Assembly: GCA_017560305.1 (NCBI GenBank)
Contig: JAFYOF010000051.1
Coordinates: 1 to 7,743, forward strand
From: Alistipes sp.
Lineage (GTDB): Bacteria; Bacteroidota; Bacteroidia; Bacteroidales; Rikenellaceae
DNA: 7,743 bases
Direction of reading: 5' to 3'
Shown one piece after another: positions 1-5,733 of this stretch. The translations under genes were made by a program, and so were the position numbers. Each line of letters begins with the position of its first letter. Positions within the stretch are counted from its first letter, which is position 1. A model generated the notes under the pieces. It ran no database searches, was not told the origin of the DNA, and saw nothing but the letters and a program-made list of their open reading frames with translations.

Positions 1-350
1 ATAATAATATGTGTGTGATTGTTCCAGGGATTGAGCAAAAGTGTGTGGCTTCTCCATCATTTTTGGTGATACGCCTGCACGACAAATCTGCCATATTGCC
101 TGAATTCGTGGCGTGGTATCTCAATCTCCCGACTACACAAAACGCTTTGGCAGTCCAGGCTCGCGGGACATCCATAATGTCTATTTCGAAGGCAACACTT
201 GGAGATTTGGAAATACCAGTCCCTTCGGTAGAGAGGCAAAGAAGGTATATTGAACTTTCGAAACTTCAAAAACGCGAGCAACAATTATATGCAGCTATCG
301 CTGAAAGACGCAAACAGATTTTAGAATATAAAATGATAAAAAATATATAA
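1..350 (+). CDS. HsdS-like half specificity subunit, C-terminal part (5' partial)
   Basis: The reading frame is open to the left edge (AAT AAT before the first ATG at 9), so that ATG is probably internal and the gene begins upstream. The visible part, about 115 residues, looks like the end of one target-recognition domain (TRD) of a type I specificity subunit plus its helix. It contains ASPSFLVIRL, then LPEFVAWYLN, then GTSIMSISKATLGDLEIPVP, then a charged helix starting ERQRRYIELSKLQ and running to the stop. The pattern 'LPEFVAWYLN ... G(T)xxxxIS...L..LEIPVPS...Q' is typical of HsdS TRDs. Short single-TRD S-like proteins directly upstream of hsdM are familiar in Bacteroidales, as I recall them. 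It ends 2 nt before hsdM, so it is probably co-translated with it. It may be a half-S partner or a leftover of a second S gene; the missing N-terminus prevents deciding. Confidence 0.75.
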   Translation, partial: NNMCVIVPGIEQKCVASPSFLVIRLHDKSAILPEFVAWYLNLPTTQNALAVQARGTSIMSISKATLGDLEIPVPSVERQRRYIELSKLQKREQQLYAAIAERRKQILEYKMIKNI

Positions 351-352
351 TA

Positions 353-1879
353 ATGAGCACAAAGATTACCCAAGACGAAATCAACAAAGTTGTATGGAAA
401 GCCTGCGACACCTTTCGTGGTGTAGTTGATCCGAGCCAATACAAAGACTACATCCTGACAATGCTCTTCTTGAAGTATGTCAGCGATGTAAACAAGTCGA
501 AATACACAGAATATTTAGATCGCTACGAAGGCGATGAGGAGCGTGCTATGCGTGCTATGCGCCGCGAGCGTTTTCAAGTCCCCGAAACAAGTTCGTTCTA
601 CTACCTCTACGACAATCGCTATGCGGTAAATATTGGCGAGCTGATAGATATTGCCCTTGTCGATTTGGAAAATGCCAATCGTGAGAAACTCAATAGCGAG
701 GACGGTAGTGGCATCTTCCGCAACATCAGTTTTAACAGCAGCAACCTCGGCGAGGTGAAGGACCGCAATGTGCGCCTCAAAACACTCTTGGAGGACTTTG
801 CTGACGAGAAGTTGCAGTTTGACGAGTCGCACCTCGACAACAACGATGTCATCGGCGATGCCTATATGTTCCTTATCGAGCACTTTGCCAGTGACGCTGG
901 CAAAAAGGCTGGCGAGTTCTTCACACCAAAGGAGGTTTCAACGCTCCTCGCCAAATTGACAAAGAGCAAACCAGGCTCACGCATCTGCGACCCCACTTGT
1001 GGCTCGGGCTCACTGCTTATTAAGGCGGGTCGTGAGGTTGGCTCTGACAACTTCTCGCTCTATGGTCAGGAACTCAATGGCAGCACTTGGGCGTTGGCTA
1101 TGATGAATATGCTGCTGCACGGCTTTGATAGTGCTGTTATCCGCTGGGGCGACACTCTGCGTAATCCCAAACTCAAGGATGGCGATGCGCTGATGAAGTT
1201 CGACACCGTTGTTGCTAACCCTCCGTTCTCTTTGGAAAAATGGGGCGCAGACGAAGCTCCAAACGACCAATATAACCGCTTTTGGCGTGGTATTCCACCC
1301 AAGAGCAAGGGTGATTGGGCATTTATCAGCCATATGCTGGAGGTGGCAAACGAGCACGGTAAGGTGGGTGTGGTTATCCCTCACGGCGTGTTGTTCCGTG
1401 GTGCGAGCGAGGGCAAAATTCGCCAGCAGACCGTCGAGGAGAATCTTCTCGAAGCCGTTATAGGCCTACCTGCGAACCTCTTCTATGGCACTGGTATTCC
1501 TGCCGCTATCGCCATCTTCAATAAGGCGAAAAAGGGCGACGATGTACTCTTTATCGATGCCAGCCGCGAGTTAGAGAATGGCAAAAACCAAAACCGCCTG
1601 CGTGATGCCGACATTGAGCATATCGTTTCGACCTATCGCTCCTTTGCCGATGGTGAGTTGCCGCTCGGTGTAGTTGAGGAGAAATACGCCTATATAGCCA
1701 CCCGCAAGGAGATTGAGGAAAATGATTATAACCTCAACATCCCTCGCTATGTCGATACCTACGAGGAGGAGGCAGAGATTGATATTGTTGCTGTTCAGCA
1801 GGAGATTGACGTCCTCGAAGCCGAACTTACCGAGGTGCAAACCAAGATGAAAGAGTATTTGAAGGAGTTGGGAATGTAA
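353..1879 (+). CDS. hsdM: Type I R-M DNA methyltransferase subunit HsdM (N6-adenine)
   Basis: A complete 508-aa protein, the usual size for HsdM. It transfers a methyl group from S-adenosylmethionine to adenine N6, at the site chosen by HsdS, as an M2S complex. The N-terminal helical HsdM_N domain covers about residues 8-150 (DEINKVVWKACDTFRG, then LFLKYVSD). GEFFTP at 187-192 leads into the catalytic domain. Motif I is DPTCGSGS at 213-220 (AdoMet binding) and motif IV is NPPF at 289-292 (catalytic). The C-terminal 40 residues form a charged coiled coil (QQEIDVLEAELTEVQ) of the kind that packs against the HsdS helices. The start follows the upstream S-like stop by 2 nt. All key residues are present, so it should be active if an S subunit is available. 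An in-frame 9-bp direct repeat at 542-559 encodes part of RAMRAMR and looks harmless. Confidence 0.97.
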   Translation: MSTKITQDEINKVVWKACDTFRGVVDPSQYKDYILTMLFLKYVSDVNKSKYTEYLDRYEGDEERAMRAMRRERFQVPETSSFYYLYDNRYAVNIGELIDIALVDLENANREKLNSEDGSGIFRNISFNSSNLGEVKDRNVRLKTLLEDFADEKLQFDESHLDNNDVIGDAYMFLIEHFASDAGKKAGEFFTPKEVSTLLAKLTKSKPGSRICDPTCGSGSLLIKAGREVGSDNFSLYGQELNGSTWALAMMNMLLHGFDSAVIRWGDTLRNPKLKDGDALMKFDTVVANPPFSLEKWGADEAPNDQYNRFWRGIPPKSKGDWAFISHMLEVANEHGKVGVVIPHGVLFRGASEGKIRQQTVEENLLEAVIGLPANLFYGTGIPAAIAIFNKAKKGDDVLFIDASRELENGKNQNRLRDADIEHIVSTYRSFADGELPLGVVEEKYAYIATRKEIEENDYNLNIPRYVDTYEEEAEIDIVAVQQEIDVLEAELTEVQTKMKEYLKELGM

Positions 1880-1889
1880 AAAGGAAATT

Positions 1890-2741
1890 ATGGGAACGAG
1901 ATTAACGAAAAAGGCAACTGCCACATTTGAAAGTATCAAGAAAATAGACGAAAATGGCGTTGAATATTGGTCATCAAGAGATTTATGGAAAGTTCTTGAA
2001 TATACTGAGCACCGCCATTTCTTACCAGTCATAGAGAAAGCAAAAGTAGCTTGCGCAAATAGCGGTCAAGAAATTCATAACCATTTCGAGGATATCCTCG
2101 AAATGGTAGCAATTGGCTCTGGAGCCGAGCGTGAAATGGATGCCGTTAAACTCACTCGCTACGCTTGCTATTTGACTGTTCAGAATGCGGACCCAAGCAA
2201 AACCATTGTTGCTCAGGCTCAAACATATTTTGCTATTCAAACTCGTATTGCCGAGGTTCAGCAAATGGAAGAATATAATCGCTTATCTACCGAAGAAGAG
2301 AAACGATTATTCCTCCGAGAAGAGATGGCCAAACACAACTCGCAATTGGCTGATGCTGCAAAAAATGCTGGAGTAATTGAACCTCGTGATTATGCCATAT
2401 TTCAGAACTATGGCTATCAAGGTCTTTATGGCGGACTTGGAGCGCAGGATATTCACGCTCGTAAAGGACTGAAGAAAAGTCAAAAGATTCTCGACCATAT
2501 GGGAAGTACAGAGCTGGCAGCAAACCTTTTCCGTGCAACACAAACCGAGGAAAAATTACGTAGGGAAAATATAAAAGGTAAGATGAAGGCGAACAAAACC
2601 CATTATGACGTTGGTAAGAAAGTTCGTCAGACAATCAAGGAACTCGGAGGTACAATGCCAGAGGATTTGCCTGTTGCTGAAAGTATAAAAAGCGTTGAGG
2701 CTAAACAAAGAAAAATGTTAAAAGGTAAAGAAGATAAGTAG
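1890..2741 (+). CDS. dinD: DNA damage-inducible protein D (DinD) homologue
   Basis: A 283-aa protein close in length to E. coli DinD. The N-terminal third resembles the BRO-N-like fold found in this family: YWSSRDLWKVLEY at about 26-38, HFLPVIEKA at 43-51, then GSGAEREMDAVKLTRYACYL at about 76-95 and a long helix with IVAQAQTYFAIQTR. The middle holds the family-typical IFQNYGYQGLYGG segment. The C-terminus is basic and lysine-rich. Escherichia coli DinD is LexA-regulated and has been reported to interfere with RecA filaments; whether that applies here is inference. An AAGGA sequence lies about 5 nt before ATG, 10 nt after hsdM, so it is part of the operon. I see no SOS box next to it. A perfect 28-bp palindrome lies inside the gene at 2080-2107 (residues 64-72). 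Confidence 0.93.
   Translation: MGTRLTKKATATFESIKKIDENGVEYWSSRDLWKVLEYTEHRHFLPVIEKAKVACANSGQEIHNHFEDILEMVAIGSGAEREMDAVKLTRYACYLTVQNADPSKTIVAQAQTYFAIQTRIAEVQQMEEYNRLSTEEEKRLFLREEMAKHNSQLADAAKNAGVIEPRDYAIFQNYGYQGLYGGLGAQDIHARKGLKKSQKILDHMGSTELAANLFRATQTEEKLRRENIKGKMKANKTHYDVGKKVRQTIKELGGTMPEDLPVAESIKSVEAKQRKMLKGKEDK
2080..2107. repeat. Perfect 28-bp palindrome inside dinD
   Basis: The half-site ACCATTTCGAGGAT is followed directly by its exact reverse complement, centred on GATATC. Bases 2079 and 2108 (A and A) no longer pair, so the arm length is exactly 14. It is read as HFEDILEM in the dinD frame, and the minus strand encodes the same HFEDILEM peptide. As RNA it could fold into a hairpin with about a 12-bp stem and a 4-nt loop; as DNA it is a two-fold symmetric site. 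Its function is unknown. Confidence 0.9.
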
Positions 2742-2743
2742 TT

Positions 2744-2971
2744 ATGATACAAAATGAAATTTGGAATATAATTCAGAACAAGATTGGGAATGAAGTTCTG
2801 AAAAATTTTATTAGGCGTACATATTCTCCAGAGATTGCAGACCTTCTGTGTCGGGCAATTGATGCTAAGGAACACGCTGATCTGTTTGAAAAATTATATA
2901 AAGAGTGGCTTGAATATCAAAAACGCCAAAGTGATATTATTCAAGCATACTTAAAAATGAGGAGAATGTAA
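2744..2971 (+). CDS. Small helical protein of unknown function (75 aa)
   Basis: I do not recognise this family. The start lies 2 nt after the dinD stop (TAG TT ATG), pointing to translational coupling. The protein is predicted mostly helical by eye, with amphipathic stretches EIWNIIQNKIGNEVLKNFIR and LFEKLYKEWLEYQKRQSDII, a central PEIADLLCRAIDA helix, one cysteine and a basic end (KMRRM). It has no signal peptide, membrane segment or catalytic motif. Its DNA is clearly more AT-rich than hsdM and hsdR, like the next three genes, which suggests a shared acquired block. It could be a small partner of DinD given the coupling, but that is inference from position only. Confidence 0.7.
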   Translation: MIQNEIWNIIQNKIGNEVLKNFIRRTYSPEIADLLCRAIDAKEHADLFEKLYKEWLEYQKRQSDIIQAYLKMRRM

Positions 2972-2984
2972 AAACAATACGACT

Positions 2985-3260
2985 ATGAAAGATAATTATT
3001 CATACAGCATTCAACTTCGTTGTGTTGTTTGTGGTAGTGAGGACCACTTCGATTGCAATGAAGATAAATCATATATCAAGTGTACAAATTGCGGTAAGGA
3101 ATACTTTGGAGGATACGATGAACTTGTATCCTGCAATCAAGATCAAATTGATGAAGTAAAAGAAATTGTAGCCGAAGAAGTCGAGAATGATTTACAAAAG
3201 GAGTTAAACAGAATGCTAAAGGACGCTTTCAAAGGGAATAAGTATATTAAATTTAAGTAA
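2985..3260 (+). CDS. Small zinc-ribbon protein of unknown function (91 aa)
   Basis: The N-terminal half is a likely zinc ribbon with four cysteines in two CxxC knuckles: C13VVC16 and C33TNC36, 16 residues apart, each followed by glycine (CVVCG, CTNCG). Then comes a GGYDEL loop. The C-terminal half is an acidic helix (QIDEVKEIVAEEVEND) ending in a basic tail (AFKGNKYIKFK). Zinc ribbons of this kind usually bind nucleic acid or another protein; there is no visible catalytic site. It starts 13 nt after the previous stop and ends 2 nt before the next gene. The tight spacing to the membrane-anchored protein downstream suggests the two are made together. No specific family name can be given with confidence. 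Confidence 0.75.
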   Translation: MKDNYSYSIQLRCVVCGSEDHFDCNEDKSYIKCTNCGKEYFGGYDELVSCNQDQIDEVKEIVAEEVENDLQKELNRMLKDAFKGNKYIKFK

Positions 3261-3262
3261 TT

Positions 3263-3703
3263 ATGGAGTTGTATAGTTTGATAATATCAGTGTTGGCACT
3301 TATCGCCAGCATATTCACTTATTTTATGCATGACAAAAAATTAAAGGAGCAAGAACGCAGGATAAATGAGTACCAACTTAAGCAAATTGAGAAGGAAGAT
3401 TTAGATAGCAAAAAGGCTGCTATTAGAGGAAATATTGTAAAGGGACTTAAAAGTGGAAGGACTCTTAAAGTATACAATAGTGGGCGTGCTACCGCTCGTA
3501 ATATTAGGGTTGAAGGACTGGATGTAAATGGGCTTATTCATCGAGCAGATGAACTATTTCCTTATGAATTAATGAACCCACAAGATTATACAGAGGTAAC
3601 AATCCATTTGGTGGTAGGCTGTCCATCTACAATAAAATTAAAGTATATTTGGGACGATGAGTTTGGCAACAATAATGAGTTTGAACAAGTTCTAACTATT
3701 TAA
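3263..3703 (+). CDS. Membrane-anchored protein with C-terminal beta-rich domain, unknown function
   Basis: A 146-aa protein. Residues 4-22 (LYSLIISVLALIASIFTYF) form one uncleaved membrane segment with very few residues before it. It is followed by a charged helix or coiled coil (about 24-52, KKLKEQERRINEYQLKQIEK) and then a domain of alternating strands from about 60 to the end: RTLKVYNSGRATARNIRVEG, then TEVTIHLVVG, then STIKLKYIWDDEFG. The 'VYNSGRATARNI' pattern recalls immunoglobulin-like beta-sandwich domains with NxGxAxA turns. The positive charges after the segment (KKLK) favour a cytoplasmic C-terminus, which would keep it near the R-M proteins; this is inference. A membrane protein in a type I R-M operon is unusual. 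It starts 2 nt after the zinc-ribbon stop. Confidence 0.75.
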   Translation: MELYSLIISVLALIASIFTYFMHDKKLKEQERRINEYQLKQIEKEDLDSKKAAIRGNIVKGLKSGRTLKVYNSGRATARNIRVEGLDVNGLIHRADELFPYELMNPQDYTEVTIHLVVGCPSTIKLKYIWDDEFGNNNEFEQVLTI

Positions 3704-3713
3704 TGAGAAGAGT

Positions 3714-3878
3714 ATGGGTAATATAGAAGATTACAATAAGTTAGTGGATTTAATCGGTAATATCATTAAAGCGACAAGCGAACCCGAAGACCAGGCGGCT
3801 GTTGATGATGCTTTGGATATTGCACATACCGTTGGAGATGCATTAAAAATTATTTCGAACGATGACAACCAAAAATAA
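3714..3878 (+). CDS. Small acidic protein overlapping the hsdS start (54 aa)
   Basis: ATG at 3714 to TAA at 3876-3878, beginning MGNIEDYNKLVDLIGN and ending SNDDNQK. GAGAAG just upstream could serve as a ribosome binding site. The protein is acidic and helical (DYNKLVDLIGNIIKA, then DQAAVDDALDIAHTVGDALK), with no motif I recognise. It fills the only gap between the membrane protein and hsdS, and its last 17 nt overlap the hsdS start at 3862 in another frame. That is the usual arrangement for coupled translation. It could be a real small protein or mainly a leader that loads ribosomes for hsdS. Confidence 0.6.
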   Translation: MGNIEDYNKLVDLIGNIIKATSEPEDQAAVDDALDIAHTVGDALKIISNDDNQK

Positions 3879-4650
3879 CATACCCGTGGGCTATAAGGAT
3901 TCGGCGGTGGGAGTAATTCCGCAGGAGTGGGAAGTGAAAAGGATTCAAGAAATCTGCAAAGTAGATGCAAAATCGTTGTCCGCTAAAACATCTCCTGATT
4001 ATGAGTTTGAGTACATATCACTATCCGATGTTGATAGTGATTCGTTCGACATTTCAACGTCTCATCAAATTTTCCAAACTGCTCCTTCACGAGCAAGACG
4101 CATTGTCTCAAAGGGAGATGTTGTAATTTCGACAGTGAGACCTAATTTGCGAGGTTTCTTTCTGGCGAAAGAGGATAAAAAAGACCTTATAGCATCGACG
4201 GGGTTTGCGGTACTTACTCCTACGGAATGTGATTCGCAATATTTATTGTCTTGTTTCTTTTCTCAAATAGTTAGCAAACAATTCTATTCACTTGTAGTTG
4301 GTTCTAATTATCCTGCCGTCAATTCTTCTGATGTAGCCAAATTAAAACTTGCTGTTCCGCCTCTTGCGGAGCAGAGGAAGATTGCGGAGATATTGGGTGT
4401 GTGGGACGAGGCTATTGAGAAGCAGATCCAACTCATCGAAAAGTTGGAGTTGCGTAAGCGTGGACTTATGCAACGCCTCCTCACCGGCCGCATCCACCTC
4501 CCCGGCTTCACCACCCCTTGGCAAAAAGTCAAACTCGGCGAAATAGGAACAATTACATCTGCGGGGGTTGATAAGAAAATAAATGATGGTGAGGTTCCCG
4601 TACGATTGCTAAATTTTGTAGATGTTTTTTATCGTGATTTTTTATCGTGA
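3862..4650 (+). CDS. hsdS: Type I specificity subunit HsdS, N-terminal part (frameshifted, 262 aa)
   Basis: HsdS chooses the DNA site and holds two HsdM subunits. The start gives a typical HsdS N-terminus (VGYKDSAVGVIPQEWEVKRI). TRD1 spans about residues 17-170, with GDVVISTVRPN and the closing KLAVPPLAEQRKIAEILG. The first conserved helix follows (about 170-210, ending RKRGLMQRLLTGR). TRD2 then begins at about 219 (PWQKVKLGEIGTITSAGV) and reaches NFVDVFYRDFLS before a TGA at 4648-4650. The stop is caused by a 13-bp tandem duplication at 4625-4650; with one copy the frame runs on into 4651-5155 for a 426-aa protein, the normal HsdS length. As it stands the product carries a complete TRD1 plus helix. 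Truncated one-TRD S proteins can dimerise and act on palindromic sites in some systems (NgoAV, EcoDXXI), so it may still work with altered specificity. Confidence 0.92.
   Translation: MTTKNNIPVGYKDSAVGVIPQEWEVKRIQEICKVDAKSLSAKTSPDYEFEYISLSDVDSDSFDISTSHQIFQTAPSRARRIVSKGDVVISTVRPNLRGFFLAKEDKKDLIASTGFAVLTPTECDSQYLLSCFFSQIVSKQFYSLVVGSNYPAVNSSDVAKLKLAVPPLAEQRKIAEILGVWDEAIEKQIQLIEKLELRKRGLMQRLLTGRIHLPGFTTPWQKVKLGEIGTITSAGVDKKINDGEVPVRLLNFVDVFYRDFLS
4456..4488 (+). repeat. HsdS conserved-helix direct repeat, copy 1
   Basis: This segment encodes KRGLMQRLLTG at the end of the first conserved helix. By eye it matches the segment at 5084-5116 at 28 of 33 positions in the same orientation. It reflects the internal duplication typical of HsdS and gives homology through which TRDs can be exchanged or deleted. 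Confidence 0.75.
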
Positions 4651-5155
4651 TTTTTTATATGATAATGAACTTGAACATTGGGTAACCGCAAAACCTGTCA
4701 AAGTAGCTCAATGCTCCATACAAAAGGGTGATATATTTTTTACGCCATCATCTGAAACGCCTACGGATATAGCATTGTCAGCTGTGGCAATGGAAGATAT
4801 GCCAGAGGCTGTGTATAGTTACCATATAGTACGATTGCGCCCACACATTGATATGGACTTGCGTTATAGAGCCTATGCGTTTAAAACAGATGAATTCTAC
4901 AAGCAAGCGGAGCGAATTTGCGATGGTAGTGGCCAAAGGTATGTTATTTCGCAAAATGGTTTTAGGAATATGGAGATACATTTACCCTCTCTACCCGAAC
5001 AAAAAGCGATTGCCGAGGTGCTAACGGCAGCCGATAACGAGATTGCCACTCACCACAAAAAGTTAGACGCCCTCCGCCACCAAAAGCGCGGCCTTATGCA
5101 ACAACTCCTAACCGGCATAACACGAGTAAAAATTCAAGAAACTTTAAAACTTTAA
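4622..5155 (+). CDS. hsdS: HsdS C-terminal part: rest of TRD2 and second conserved helix (out of frame)
   Basis: Continuation of the split hsdS. From FYRDFLYDNELEHW on it encodes the remainder of TRD2 (KGDIFFTPSSETPTDIALSA, then SGQRYVISQNGFRNMEIHLP). The second conserved helix follows, starting PEQKAIAEVLTAADNEI and ending HQKRGLMQQLLTGI, which closely parallels the TRD1-side helix (KRGLMQRLLTGR). An ATG at 4622 would give 177 aa, but its first residues (MFFIVI) come from the duplicated repeat. It has no clear ribosome binding site and lacks the first roughly 35 residues of TRD2, so I take it as the second half of a broken gene rather than an independent one. Reinitiation, since 4622 lies 29 nt inside the upstream frame, could still yield a fragment. 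The stop lies 4 nt before the next gene. Confidence 0.85.
   Translation: MFFIVIFYRDFLYDNELEHWVTAKPVKVAQCSIQKGDIFFTPSSETPTDIALSAVAMEDMPEAVYSYHIVRLRPHIDMDLRYRAYAFKTDEFYKQAERICDGSGQRYVISQNGFRNMEIHLPSLPEQKAIAEVLTAADNEIATHHKKLDALRHQKRGLMQQLLTGITRVKIQETLKL
4625..4658 (+). repeat. 13-bp tandem repeat (2.6 copies) causing the hsdS frameshift
   Basis: The unit TTTTTTATCGTGA occurs at 4625-4637 and 4638-4650 exactly, followed by a partial third copy TTTTTTAT (4651-4658). Thirteen is one more than a multiple of three, so each copy gained or lost shifts the frame. One copy gives an open hsdS (DVFYRDFLYDNE), two copies (present here) give a stop, and four would reopen the frame with a 13-residue insertion. 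The T-runs favour slipped-strand mispairing. It could be a contingency locus or a one-off mutation. Confidence 0.93.
5084..5116 (+). repeat. HsdS conserved-helix direct repeat, copy 2
   Basis: This is the partner of 4456-4488 and encodes KRGLMQQLLTG at the end of the second conserved helix. The central CTTATGCAAC is identical in both copies. Recombination between the copies would remove TRD2 and leave a one-TRD gene; I see no sign that this has happened here. Confidence 0.75.
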
Positions 5156-5159
5156 TAAT

Positions 5160-5471
5160 ATGGCATTAACAGCACAGCAGATTGCAGATGCAATCTATGA
5201 ACATCTCAAAAAAGATGTAGATGGTAATAATTTTAGCAAATTTTATATCGGTATTACAAATGATATAGAAAGACGTTTATTTGGCGAACACAATGTCCCC
5301 AAAGAGCAAGGGGCAGCTTGGTGGATAATTAAAGAAGCCATAAATAAAAATACAGCTCAAAAAGTAGAAGAGCACTTCCTTAATAGAGGAATGCAAGGAG
5401 ATACTGGTGGTGGATTTGAAGACTCTGTTTGGGTATATTGTTATAAAATTTCAAGTAAAACAAGAGAATAG
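5160..5471 (+). CDS. Small GIY-YIG-like protein (103 aa), putative nuclease
   Basis: The protein has a helical start (TAQQIADAIYEHLKKD), then FYIGITNDIERRLFGEHNV (28-46). This resembles the YIG strand and following Arg helix of GIY-YIG nucleases (YIG 29-31, R38/R39, H44). A candidate metal-binding glutamate lies in KVEEHFLNRG (E70/E71), followed by TGGG (82-85) and a final strand WVYCYKI. The classical GIY strand is not obvious, so it is at best a minimal or divergent member, and activity is inferred, not shown. As I recall, short proteins of this type (YIG ... EHN ... VEE.F...G..G.TGGG ... YAYK) commonly sit beside DUF2188 genes, as here (2 nt to the next start). It begins 4 nt after hsdS and may form a unit with its neighbour. 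Confidence 0.65.
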   Translation: MALTAQQIADAIYEHLKKDVDGNNFSKFYIGITNDIERRLFGEHNVPKEQGAAWWIIKEAINKNTAQKVEEHFLNRGMQGDTGGGFEDSVWVYCYKISSKTRE

Positions 5472-5473
5472 TT

Positions 5474-5713
5474 ATGGGAAATAGAAAAGAAATTCATGTA
5501 GTACCCAATTCCAATAGAGGAGGTTGGGATGCAAAAAGAAATAATGCAGAACGCTCATCAAAGCATTTTGAAACGAAACAAGATGCAATGACCTGGGCTC
5601 GTAATAGGGCCCGTAATGATGGCGCAGAATTAATCCCTCATAAAAAAGACGGTACAATTCAAAATCCGAATAGTTACGGTGGCGATCCTTGTCCTCCAAA
5701 AGATAAAAAATAA
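5474..5713 (+). CDS. DUF2188 domain protein (79 aa)
   Basis: The whole protein matches the DUF2188 pattern: HVVPN at 8-12, GGWDAKRNNAERSSKHFETK at 16-35, an AMTWARNRARNDGAEL helix at about 38-53, then HKKDGTIQNPNSYGGDP. It is small, basic and probably cytosolic. The family has no established function that I know; its compact beta-alpha-beta layout recalls small stress or nucleic-acid-associated domains, but that is inference. The start lies 2 nt after the GIY-YIG-like stop, indicating coupled translation, and hsdR begins 20 nt further on. Confidence 0.88.
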   Translation: MGNRKEIHVVPNSNRGGWDAKRNNAERSSKHFETKQDAMTWARNRARNDGAELIPHKKDGTIQNPNSYGGDPCPPKDKK

Positions 5714-5733
5714 GTTTGTGGTATATTTTGAAT

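Noticed and set aside
542..559. 9-bp tandem repeat (CGTGCTATG twice) in hsdM
   Set aside because: It is in frame, encodes part of RAMRAMR in a helical segment, and would not change the frame; no sign of a switch.
2022..2264. Minus-strand frame of 80 aa within dinD
   Set aside because: Its HFEDILEM peptide merely mirrors dinD because of the palindrome; dinD is clearly the real gene.
4622..5155. Independent gene starting at ATG 4622
   Set aside because: Its first residues come from the duplicated repeat, it lacks the beginning of TRD2, and deleting one 13-bp unit fuses it in frame to the upstream part; it is better read as the second half of hsdS.
3862..5155. Invertible hsdS shufflon
   Set aside because: I see no inverted repeats pairing this hsdS with the partial S gene at 1-350 and no recombinase gene in the window; the repeats found are direct.
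5714..5733. Possible Bacteroidetes promoter (TATATTTTG) before hsdR
   Set aside because: It does not match TAnnTTTG at the right spacing, lies only a few bases before the ATG and has no matching -33 element; readthrough from the operon is more likely.
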